Source: Oehlia diaphana (taxonomy: Eukaryota; Glomeromycota; Glomeromycetes; Glomerales; Glomeraceae). Taken from it: a DNA stretch of 16,799 bases. The position numbers were made by a program, and so were the translations under genes. The stretch spans positions 9,748-26,546 of the forward strand of contig QZLH01001242.1 of the NCBI GenBank assembly GCA_003833135.1. Direction: 5' to 3'. Positions 1 to 8,803 of the stretch are shown piece after piece. The notes under the pieces were generated by a model, which did no database searches, was not told where the DNA came from, and worked only from the letters and a program-made list of their open reading frames with translations. How positions within the stretch are numbered: position 1 is the first letter of the stretch; each line of letters opens with the position of its first letter.

Positions 1-157
1 ATAATAAACTTTTTGAGGGCGCGTATTAAAACTTCACTAGATACCAGACGCGTTAAAAAAGGTGATCAAAATGATACAACAATTTTGTTGTTCGGAAAGT
101 TCGGGTCGTTGATCAGGTCACACAATTTCATCAGCCAATAATTATCAATTCAAAACC

Positions 158-191
158 CGATCAAAATCCCGAACGATCAGAATTGAACAGG
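158..191 (+). repeat. Direct repeat unit, copy 1
   Basis: A 34 bp unit starting CGATCA and ending GAATTGAACAGG. It aligns with 329-362 after small compensating 2-base gaps: the order CGATCA, ATCCCG, CGATC, GAATTGAACAGG is the same in both. Copy spacing is 171 bp. The shared right edge GAATTGAACAGG looks like a conserved element terminus, but this is inference. Confidence 0.65.
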
Positions 192-328
192 CCTAATAAA
201 TATGGTTGGCCGCTGGCACGCGTCACGTTAGTTTATCAAAATCGATCAGATGCGAACACCTATTTTCGTGGATCGGTTTGACTGACCGCTGATCGTTTTT
301 GTAACCAATCATTTAGGGGCACATTTTG

Positions 329-362
329 CGATCAATCCCGGTCCGATCTAGAATTGAACAGG
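329..362 (+). repeat. Direct repeat unit, copy 2
   Basis: Second diverged copy of the unit at 158-191, in the same orientation and ending in the identical 12 bp GAATTGAACAGG. Sequence beyond the right edge differs between the copies, which supports a real boundary there. Confidence 0.65.
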
Positions 363-471
363 GGTGCGATCAATCATCTGATTAAATTCGCACATTATTT
401 TTTCGAAAGTAATTTAATTTTTTTTCACCTTTATTTATTTTTATTTTTATTTATTTTTTATTTGAAAATAA

Positions 472-1724
472 ATGGACACGACTTTCTTTCCTAAAACTGT
501 CGTGAACATTGATGGGCATACTGTTAACGTTGATGAACTCGCTAAGCGCTTTATTTTGATTTTTATTACATTGAAGGTGAAAATTCACCGTTTTGTCATA
601 ATTTCTTGCCCAAAATTTTTTTTTTGTAAATTGAAACTTAATCTTTGCTGTATATAAAAAAAAGGCCACATGGTGTCCTGTTTGCCCCCAACTTTTGTTA
701 ATTTTAAACTACCATGGGTTGAAAGATGACTGTCCAACTTCTTTTTGCGATCCTTTTGATAGAACTAGAAGTATTACGGAAATACCCCAAGAAGAAATCC
801 CAGTATGTTTCAATCCAAATCTTTTATTTAATCGTATTAATTTATCAGATAATTAAATTACGATTCAAATTTTAGCTTAATCGCTTTCTCCTTAGACAAG
901 AGGCATTTTTTATCATTATTTGCCCAGGGCCAGTTGAATTAGTCCGGCAAATTCAAAATGATTGTAATTTCTCTAATTCTCATTTTGTCGTAGATGAAAA
1001 CCTTTCTCTTGCCACTTCAATTAATCTTAGGTACTTTATTTCTTTTCGATTATGTATCACTAAACATAATAACCAACCATTTTTTGAATTCTTTTTTCGG
1101 TATCAAAGAATGTCACGTAATGAAATTTGGCCATGTATCGCTCACATAATTCCGGAGACACTTGCAATACATCCTGTCTTTTTTGGACGTGGTCCCGGCT
1201 TTTATGGATATAGAGATTTGTTAACTTATTTGCGCGAACATCGTTTACAAGTTGAAGATAACGCAGAAAAACTCATTCTTAAGGCCATAAAAGTAGAGAC
1301 ACGATTGAGAAAATCCGTTTTAACCGAAAATTCGGTCGAGAATATACAACAGCAAATGCAAGCGGATCAGCAGCAGCAAGAACACCGAGAACAAATTTTT
1401 CCTTTCGAGTTGTTATCATCTATATTTGAATACCTTGAACCAATAGAAATTGTTAGGAGTGTTACGGCAACTTCTCGACTTTGGAGAGCAATTGGATTGG
1501 AGGTAATCATTATGAATCTAAAGCGTGAAATAAAAATCGTTTCAGAATCTCTAGTAACTTATCCTCGGACAGAAGATAATAAAATGCCATATTTTTCGCG
1601 AATTGTTATGTTAAAACAAAAGAATAAATTAATTGGAATTTATGAACTGGAACAACAAATAAATTATTTGATCAAAATTGTTGAAATTTCTCAACGTCTT
1701 TTAGTGTATTGTAATGTTGTTTAG
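472..1724 (+). CDS. Thioredoxin/peroxiredoxin-like domain fused to F-box protein
   Basis: Proposed exons are 472-576, 665-802, 876-1030 and 1109-1724, giving 337 aa. Splicing exon 1 to exon 2 creates a beta strand followed by ATWCPVCPQ (Cys39 and Cys42), a thioredoxin-fold CxxC at the helix start. Exon 3 encodes IIICPGPVELV and then VVDENLSLA, like the central strand, helix and 'DxxLxLA' segment of AhpC/TSA-type peroxiredoxins. Exon 4 supplies the last strands (EIWPCIAHI, HPVFFGRGPG). A Gln-rich linker (about residues 213-223) leads to an F-box at about 230-265, starting FPFELLSSIFEYL. In the known families, F-boxes bind Skp1 in SCF ubiquitin ligases and CxxC thioredoxin folds do redox chemistry. 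Redox-linked substrate recognition is my inference. The intron at 1031-1108 is 78 bp without stops, so it could be retained. No signal peptide is visible. The F-box is likely; the full fusion model is moderately sure. Confidence 0.6.
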
Positions 1725-1902
1725 GACATAAGCTTTCAATGTAGAATTTAATTTATTTAGATTGTATGTATATAAATTATTTATTTTATACTTTGTTAAT
1801 TTTATTACAAAATTTAAATATACTTTATACTTGTATAATCATTAATCACGTAAAGGCTAATAAATTAACCAGTTGACCCCGATATTATCAATTTCATTTG
1901 TT
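1725..1902. other. Convergent 3' intergenic spacer
   Basis: The stop codons of the F-box gene (+) and the nucleotidase gene (-) face each other across 178 bp of very AT-rich DNA. Both 3' UTRs and polyadenylation signals must fit here, so transcript tails may overlap. Confidence 0.6.
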
Positions 1903-4354
1903 TTAGGAATCCACAGTGACAATTCTATCTCCAATAATCGGAGCAACAGTGACCCAATCTTTTATGAATTCTGTATTTTTTGAATCTATTTCATCATCAA
2001 TTATATAATCATTATTAGATGATTCCTCATTCTGTCTTTTTATATTTTCACCTAGAGAAAGCTTTAATGCATTTTGAATATTATAACCAGAAATGTTTTT
2101 CTGAGCTGTTTTATCACGGCCTTTTTCTGCCAGTTTTTTCCATGTATCTGCTGCTTTTGAAACTGCTTCCTTAGTCCTAGACTCACAGCTCATATTGAAT
2201 TTAATGGCATTAACATAATAAAGACCAAGAAAATATCGACGGATTAAGGTTGAAAGAATAATACCATTTTCTTCATCAATTAGGTACTCTGTATTAGGTT
2301 GAGCGAAGGCAGTATACCCATCGTAGCCAGACGCCAAATAATTGCGAGTACTAACTGTGTAAATTTTATGTAAATCTAATTTTTCTATAATACTAGGTTT
2401 TTCATAATCAGATTCAACTACACTTTCTCCCGTTGAATATGGACTTTTCTCTGTCAACCAAACATTTCTTAGTCGATGTTCCGGTTCAGCATTTGGATTA
2501 TATTCTATTTTCAAACCACTCACTACTGGAAATCTCCCTTCTTGTTTAGGTACCTTTGAAACAGCACTTTCCAAAACATCCCACAATTGTTGCCCAGTAA
2601 TTCGAATAACAACCACCGTGTCTTCGAAAGGAAATATCTCAAGCAAATCTCCCAAAGTAATTTTTCCCGGTCCATAAACTGAATCTGAACGTATGGTACC
2701 TCCACATAATATCGAACAATCTATATTATGAATGCATGGTTGATACGCGTATAACATTATATCAGCAACAAAGTTTCCAAATGCAGTTTCTCGAGTTCGA
2801 AGTTCTGTTGATCGGCAGTCCTACAAATCGATGATATAATCTTTTAATTTTCATAGATTAAATTAATTTACGTTATGTCAAACGATAATTATTGTAATAC
2901 CCATTGTGTTAATGTATAAGCCATAGGTCTAATAAATTTAATGTATTTAATATAAATTTGTTTAAAAATTACAAATTACATATTGACGAAAATTATAATC
3001 AAAAATCGTACCTGGACAATTTCGACTTAATATCAGAGGTAGCGGAATTAGTTAATTCTATAAAATGAGAATCTTCGGCAATTGATGACGTAACTTCTTG
3101 GCGCGTAACTGTGCGCGTTAATATGTAATATATATAATATAAATTTAAGCGGATAAATTCTCGAATAGATTAAAAAGCTAATGTTAGGCTAACCTGCCAC
3201 TTTTTTAATTATTTTGATAGTTCCTCCTTCTTCGTTGTCAATTTCTTCAACTTCACATTCTACAATACTTAATTCTCGAAAATCTGTTCCGCTCTTAACA
3301 ACGCGCACTCCATTATCTTCACCGCTTCCACTTACTTCTTCTCTTATCCAACCATTGATAATTTCACAACCTTTACCGATGTAATAAAAGTGATCGTGTC
3401 TATTATACATATAATGTCATGTTATTATTGGATAAATAATTATATTTAAATGAGAAATATTTTACCCTCCAAGAATCAAATCGATTTCATCTTGAGTTTC
3501 TCTTGCTAATAAAATGTCATTTGGCAAACGACAATGCGTTAAGGCTATAACAAGATCTACTGCATAAGGCCCTTTAGGGTCACGTAATTGTGCGGCAAGT
3601 TCCTTTCCAACAGCTATATAATCTTTATACTGTAATGCTGGTGGAAGACTAGTTTTTATAATAATTTGTTATTATCTAACAGAATTTAAATAAAGATATC
3701 AACAACAAATTGCATGTGACATACCCAGGAATAGTTTCCAACCAATCTCTATAAAATAATGGAATAGGTTTTTTTACAAAGTACTCATAATGAAAACAAA
3801 TATGTAAGATTCGTTTAAAACTTACTTTTCAACCAAACCGATAATTCCGAGTTTAAGATCATTCTTCTCCAGAATATGAAACTTTTTTCCGCTCGCAACC
3901 GGATTTCCACTTTCAGAATCAATAACGTTTGATAATAACCAAGGGAAATTGGTCTCTCCAATTAATGCTTTAAGGTTTGGTTCTCCGTAATCAAAATCAT
4001 GATTACCCATGCAGGCAACGTCCACACCAAAATTATTCATCACTGGAATCTTTGATCACATGAACGAAATCATAAAAAGCGTTAACATAATACATTTATA
4101 TCATAAGATACACGTAATATACTTATGAAAGCTTTGATACGATAAGATACCATATGTCTGCCTTTACTGACACTACTCTCAACAGAAGGATTAAAAAGAT
4201 CACCACTGAAAAGTACACATGAAGAATCAGGCCCATATTTTGCCCGAAATTCTTTTATTACGGTAGCAAAACGTGCTGCTCCTCCAACAGGCTCCTGTTT
4301 CCGCGGTAGAAGGTGATAAACATCATTAAAGTGAAGAATTTGAATACCTCGCAT
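1903..4354 (-). CDS. 5'-nucleotidase family metallophosphoesterase, no signal peptide
   Basis: Eight exons on the minus strand: 4354-4151, 4049-3826, 3748-3725, 3648-3466, 3399-3194, 3108-3012, 2928-2901 and 2820-1903. They give 627 aa with every junction in phase. The N-terminal calcineurin-like domain shows the metal-binding motifs in order: HFNDVYH (residues 8-14), SGD (50-52), GNHD (83-86), LTHCR (187-191) and GGHDH (211-215). After a linker, DCRSTELRTRETAFGNFVAD opens the 5'-nucleotidase C-terminal substrate-binding domain, followed by CGGTIRSD near residue 361. Family enzymes hydrolyse nucleoside monophosphates or related phosphoesters with two metal ions; the substrate is not shown by sequence. 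The protein starts directly at the first strand and lacks a leader, so it is probably intracellular, unlike secreted or GPI-anchored ecto-5'-nucleotidases. Exons 3 (24 nt) and 7 (28 nt) are very short, but both complete conserved sequence. The gene is divergent from rrp42. Confidence 0.88.
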
Positions 4355-4671
4355 TTTTTTATTAGTGAAATTATCTGTTATGAGCGAAATATAAGTTATT
4401 TTTGAAAAGTCTTAATTTGAAGTTTATTATACGTATGATATGGTAACACTCGTTCCTGCATATATAGGATAATATAAGTTAGAAAAGTATTTACACGAGA
4501 AAGGATATAGTGTTCTGCAAAAAATATAGAAATATCATCTGAAAATGTTTCGCGATAGCTGTAATTAACTTAAAAGGTTAGTTAGTGAACACAACATGTT
4601 TTGTGTATATAGTGAAGATTTACATAGCATCAGTATTCAGTACATCAACTACAATCCCAAAACTTTTTTTA
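4355..4671. promoter_or_regulatory. Shared divergent promoter region (nucleotidase / rrp42)
   Basis: 317 bp separate the start codons of two genes read in opposite directions, so both core promoters and 5' UTRs lie here. It is AT-rich and I see no specific factor site I would defend. An in-frame GTG at 4585 extends the rrp42 frame upstream, but the first family-like residues follow the ATG at 4672. Confidence 0.55.
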
Positions 4672-5961
4672 ATGCCACCAGCATTGATTTCACCTTCGGA
4701 AAATGACTACATTCTTCGAGGCGTCGATTCTAATATCCGCGCGGATGGTAGAGGACGTCTTGATTATCGTCAAATAATATTGGAAACCGGTCTTATCACA
4801 CAGGCCAGTGGAAGTGCTCGTTGTAGACTGGGAGAAGGAACTGACGTATTAGTTGGTATTAAAGTCGAGCTTGGTGCGGTAGAATTAGATGGTGCTGACG
4901 AAGATGTTGCTGCAATAAAAGCTAAACGGGGAAGGGTTGTCTGTAATGTTGAATGGTAAATTGAATTCATTGCTAAAAGTTATTCATGAATCATTCTTTC
5001 CTTTGCATCATTTTAAGTTTTGCAGTTCTCCAATCGCTTCCCAACAATTTGCAGGTAGAGGAGCTGACGATTTCAATAATGAGCTCACGCAGATGTTGGA
5101 TCGCGTGTTGAATGGCCCACAAAGTGGTTTAAATCTTGAAAAACTCTGTATCATTCCCGGACAGCAATGTTGGATTGTTTACATTGATGCCATAGTAAGT
5201 TCACATAGTTTACACATCATATTTATTTCTCAACATTAAATATTTTTTTTCAATTCACTTTAGGTTTTAGACTATGCTGGAAATATATTAGATACAATAT
5301 TTATGACTACACGAGCTGCTCTTTATAATACGAAAATACCAAAGACAATTATACAGGATCGTGGTGACGGTGAAATAGAATTTGATATATCAGATGATGA
5401 AGAAGAATGGGAGAGAATTGAAGGTTGGGACAAGGTTCCTGTTGCTATCACTTTGAATAAGGTTAGATACAAGTGTAAAAAAATTTTTATTTTCATTTAC
5501 TAAGAAATTTCTTTTTTTTTAGATCGGGTCACGTCATATTGTGGATGCTACGCCATTAGAAGAACTTACGACAGAAGCTAAATTGCTTGTGACAGTAAAT
5601 AAGGATGGTAAAGTTTGTGGACTTCAAAAGAGTGGTGGTGGAAGCATAAATCCAAGTTTGTTAAATGACATGGTGCAGGTATTTTAAATTTATTTTATCT
5701 ATTTAATTTCTTTGCTGTTAAATTTGATCTAGTTTATGTCTGCTCTTCCGATGGTAAAGAATCGTGCGTGTAAATCATTTTCTTGATAAGAACATTGCAA
5801 CCATATAAAATATTTCTAAATTTTATTAGACAGGACGATCACTAGGTCAAAGCTTGATACAAAGTTTGGATGAAATGCTCCAACGAGAAGAAAATGATAT
5901 TAATCTGAAACGAGCGCGAAAAGAACGCATAGAGAAGCTTGGATTTTTTGCTGCGATATAA
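4672..5961 (+). CDS. RRP42: Exosome complex component Rrp42 (EXOSC7-like)
   Basis: Exons 4672-4955, 5026-5194, 5264-5461, 5523-5678 and 5830-5961 give 312 aa. Rrp42 is one of six RNase PH-fold subunits forming the ring of the eukaryotic exosome, which processes rRNA and degrades RNA in nucleus and cytoplasm. In eukaryotes this ring is catalytically inert and channels RNA to Rrp44 or Rrp6. Visible family features: SNIRADGRGRLDYRQI near residue 20, GSARCRLGEGTDVLVGIK, CSPIASQQFAGRGADD made by splicing exon 1 to 2, VLDYAGNILDTIFMTTRAAL, and HIVDATPLEE followed by GLQKSGGGSINPSLL. An acidic insert FDISDDEEEWERIEGW sits where the family has a variable acidic loop. Length is a little above the usual 265-300 aa. 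The start is the only in-frame ATG just before the conserved N-terminus. Intron 4 (5679-5829) is long for this locus. Confidence 0.92.
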
Positions 5962-6153
5962 AATGATCAAATAACATGTTTTAGTTTTTTTTTATTTCAA
6001 ATAAAAATGAATGTTGCACAATATGAAATCATTGACGACATAGATCATATGATGTATAGAATCATCTGATTTCTGATGTATAAAAGTTGTCTTTGCTTCT
6101 ATATTCTATGTTCTATATTCTTCTTCCTCCTTATAAAAACTAAAAACGATTAA

Positions 6154-7022
6154 ATGGAAAATAAAGTACCTTTAAATTCGGAATATTTCCATTCTCCAAA
6201 AACAAATTCTTATCGCCGTCGTTCTAAGAGTTTATCTGATAATGTTGAAAACGGTAAAAATAGTTCACTTTACAGCAGACGTCATCATTCTCCCCCTCCG
6301 AGACGTGCTCACCACCAACCAATTATGAAATTCAATGCTGATATGTGGATGCAGGTTCAATTTTTATATTTCCATATAAGGTTTCATAATTTTCTATTGA
6401 CCATTTCAAGTTGCTTTTCTTAGGAATTCAAACAAAATGTAATGGAGAAATTGTTTAAAGAAGAAAGATTCAAGGCCTTTCAAAAAAAACGAAGTGAATT
6501 AGAAAATGTTATGGATATTAGTGATGATGAAGAATGGCAGGAACAACAAAAGGTACAAAATTATTTATTAATTGACATACGTTTTTCTGTTCTTTTAAAG
6601 TTTTATAAAACGTTGGTTTCTTTGTTATTTTATTTTTTTTGTGTGCAGATCACTCCAATGGTGATCACCTCTCAATATGTAGTAATATTTATCTTAACCA
6701 CTCACCGTGGCGCAGTTGATCGCTGAAAATTATGAAACTGATTTTGGACTTTCTTTCTTTTTTAAAGTTAATCCAGTCAGTCGTTCAAAATGAATGGGAA
6801 AATTATCAATCCTCTCCATATTCTCAATACCAACTTTGGCTACAAGAACAGCAAAATCTTGCTGCGATGCAACAACAGCAAAATTTGTATAGTACTCCAC
6901 AGCTACAACAACACCAGCAACAAGTGTTTATTAATAATTTGCCTACAGAAATTGCCCAAGATGTTACGGCGAATAATTTGCCTTCAAAGTGGTTTCAATA
7001 CCGAGAAAGTAAAGAGCAATGA
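6154..7022 (+). CDS. Unrecognised Gln-rich, basic/acidic low-complexity protein
   Basis: I do not recognise the family. Exons 6154-6354, 6424-6552 and 6777-7022 give 191 aa. A possible 30-nt exon at 6649-6678 would give 201 aa. The N-terminal part is basic and Ser/Arg/His-rich (YRRRSKSLSD, RRHHSPPPRRAHH), resembling nuclear or RNA-associated disordered tails. The middle (EFKQNVMEKLFKEERFKAFQKKRSELENV) looks helical and is followed by the acidic motif MDISDDEEW, a plausible casein kinase 2 target. The C-terminal part is rich in Gln, Tyr and Ser and ends NNLPSKWFQYRESKEQ. It lies 192 bp after rrp42 on the same strand. Consistent splice phases and strong amino-acid bias suggest a real, perhaps lineage-restricted, gene. 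No function should be assigned. Confidence 0.62.
6649..6678 (+). other. Candidate 30-nt microexon within the 6553-6776 intron
   Basis: The segment is preceded by GTGTGCAG and followed by GTAGTA, is phase 0 on both sides, and encodes ITPMVITSQY. Accepting it divides an atypical 224 bp intron into 96 and 98 bp introns, close to the size seen elsewhere in this window. No homolog is available to me to settle it. Confidence 0.45.
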
Positions 7023-7520
7023 ATGTATAGTACACACATATATTTTTGATTGATATATATATATTTTTTTAACTTTTTTTTCTGTGAATTTTCTTGTAAG
7101 TTTTCTTGTATTTCATTATTATTATAATAAATAACAAAAGCCATGAAAAAAAAGTTGTAAATAAGTATTTAATCTAAAAAAATGATATTTAAAATTTATT
7201 TTTTTTCAATTATAAATAAATGATGAATTGATCTTAAAGGCTGTGTTTGAGGCGAAGCAATGGCTGTGTGATCATATTTGGTCCTAATTTATAAAACTTT
7301 TTGAATTTACTTTCATGTATGTCTTTTTATCGCTCTTTAAACGATTTATCTTCAAAAAGTCTTTACGGTATAATTATTTGATTCATCGTAAAAAATTCAT
7401 ATCTAGAATTTGAGATTTTAGTCTCCACTTTATTTGAGGCTTAGCTTCGAATTTGTTTCTTTAATCAATCGTGCAAGAAAAAACTTGATTAATTACTATT
7501 AAACTGATAAACTAAAAGTT

Positions 7521-7540
7521 GGCTAAGCAAATGCTCAGCC
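7521..7540. repeat. Imperfect inverted repeat (hairpin)
   Basis: GGCTAAGC and GCTCAGCC form an 8 bp stem with one mismatch around an AAAT loop. It is not followed by a U-tract and lies far from a stop codon, so it is more likely a repeat relic than a regulatory RNA. Confidence 0.5.
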
Positions 7541-7555
7541 ACGCGTCAGTTAACA

Positions 7556-7573
7556 TACGGTTAATACGGTTAA
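7556..7573. repeat. Tandem 9 bp repeat (TACGGTTAA x2)
   Basis: Two exact adjacent copies of TACGGTTAA, 16 bp after the hairpin at 7521-7540. Confidence 0.6.
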
Positions 7574-7731
7574 TAAATTATACTACATTAATTTTTCTTA
7601 TCATTTTTTCAAATTTTGGAATTCTTTCGTTCCTTTAAAAGTAACTTTATCTAATTTGATTTATTTATTTTAATTAGAGAAGTGCTTCTCTTTTTTTTTA
7701 AAAAAAAATATAGCAAAAAACATTATTAAAT

Positions 7732-8803
7732 ATGGTCCAAAGATGTTGTTGTTGGTAATTTTTCAGTATTGATTTATGAATGAATTTAGTTCGTAAACTT
7801 TTTTCTATTAAGGAAGAAAATTTTTAATTTTTAGTATTAACAATCGTATTGGGACAATTCTTATTTCTCTTATTGTCCTAGTAAGTTTTTCGATTAAATA
7901 TACAAATTGTTTTTTTATATCTTTAATATATATATATATATTCCCCTACAATCTCGTATTCACGAAAATTCAATTTAGGTTCAAAGTATGGTCGGAGTAT
8001 GGATCGCTTTTCATTTCATTGATTGTAAGTACCGCTTACTTTATCTTGATCACGTGACGTGGACAATTCTCTTAAATTATTCTGCATTTAGCGGCTACGA
8101 TTTTTTCAAAAGGACTTGGATACGTTCACGGTATTTGGAATATCGTTAGAGGAGTAATGGCTGTGGGAGGACTTGTTGGTGGTATTATGGTAAATGAAAA
8201 TTTGTGATATTCCTTTCTACAATTTTAAGTAAAAAAAAGATGATTCATTTTACGTTCCGTTTTATGTAGCAAAATCGAAAATTGGTTAAATTATTCTCAG
8301 TGGTTATTAGTGTTAGCGCATTGATTTATTTGATATTTGGAACAGCAGTTTCAATTATTACTGCTAAAAACAAAGATAAACTTGTGGATATGTGTCTCAA
8401 AAAATTTAGTGAACAAGCACATGAAGGAAAGTATTGGAGCCCCCTTGAAAATTGGTCAAGACCATTCGATAAACGACAAGACAATGGTACAACGAATGTT
8501 CAACCTGAACAACGAGAATTATGTCAGCAAGCTGTAAAGTTTTATATTGGATTTGCTGTTGTGTATACAGTTGTCGGTTTCTTACTTATGGTAATTTATA
8601 TATATATATATATTGTATATATTTTAAAAAAAAGCAAAAAAATTTACGCGTTTTTTACTTTTACACAGTTCTATTTCGCATCAGTCATCTCTAATTACAA
8701 TGGAGAACTTAAAAGGAAAGATATGTATAATAAAGTAAAAGCTCTTGATAATACTACTGTTGAACCAGAGAAACCCCCTAGAGGAATTGCTGTGGATTTA
8801 TAA
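7732..8803 (+). CDS. Four-transmembrane (tetraspan-like) membrane protein
   Basis: Exons 7732-7754, 7835-7880, 7979-8024, 8092-8189, 8270-8590 and 8669-8803 give 222 aa. Every junction is in phase with canonical GT...AG ends. The protein begins MVQRCCCCINNR: four consecutive Cys just before the first membrane helix, a typical setting for S-palmitoylation (inference). Helices lie at about residues 13-37, 49-71, 79-103 and 162-184. The loop between helices 3 and 4 (about 58 residues) contains Cys near both ends (DMCLKKF and ELCQQAV), which could pair if the loop is extracellular. There is no CCG motif in that loop, so it is not a classical tetraspanin. The C-terminal tail is short and charged, ending PPRGIAVDL. 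Function unknown. The 23-nt first exon is easily missed by annotation software. Confidence 0.75.

Larger units (their letters stand above)
1..471. other. GATC-rich non-coding segment, probable mobile-element remnant
   Basis: No coding frame is supported here. The stretch is visibly less AT-rich than the other intergenic DNA and carries ten GATC sites between 60 and 375, plus two diverged direct copies of a 34 bp unit (158-191 and 329-362). This mix suggests the edge of a non-autonomous transposable element or two nested remnants. I see no transposase and no complete terminal inverted repeat. The last 50 bases are T-rich and lead into the start codon at 472, so the promoter of the next gene probably lies within or next to the repeat DNA. 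Confidence 0.5.
7023..7731. other. Intergenic region with repeat relics
   Basis: No gene is supported. It holds the 3' flank of the Gln-rich gene and the promoter of the membrane-protein gene. Islands of less AT-rich sequence occur at about 7239-7285, 7430-7452 and 7519-7573. They contain TTTGAGGC twice, an imperfect hairpin and an exact 9 bp tandem repeat, and could be remnants of a small transposon. The last 60 bp before 7732 contain T and A homopolymer runs. Confidence 0.45.

Noticed and set aside
451..669. 72-codon minus-strand open frame
   Set aside because: It lies antisense to exon 1 and intron 1 of the thioredoxin/F-box gene and has Lys/Asn/Phe composition typical of AT-rich DNA with no domain.
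4585..4671. Upstream extension of the rrp42 frame beginning at a GTG
   Set aside because: There is no ATG in that frame before 4672. The extra residues are hydrophobic and unlike the family N-terminus; a nuclear/cytosolic exosome subunit needs no such leader.
6707..6722. TGGCGCAGTTGATCGC, resembling a tRNA A box, inside an intron of the unknown gene
   Set aside because: The second invariant G of the D loop is A here. No B-box (GGTTCRANNCC-like) follows within 80 bases and no acceptor stem can be formed, so I do not call a tRNA or SINE.
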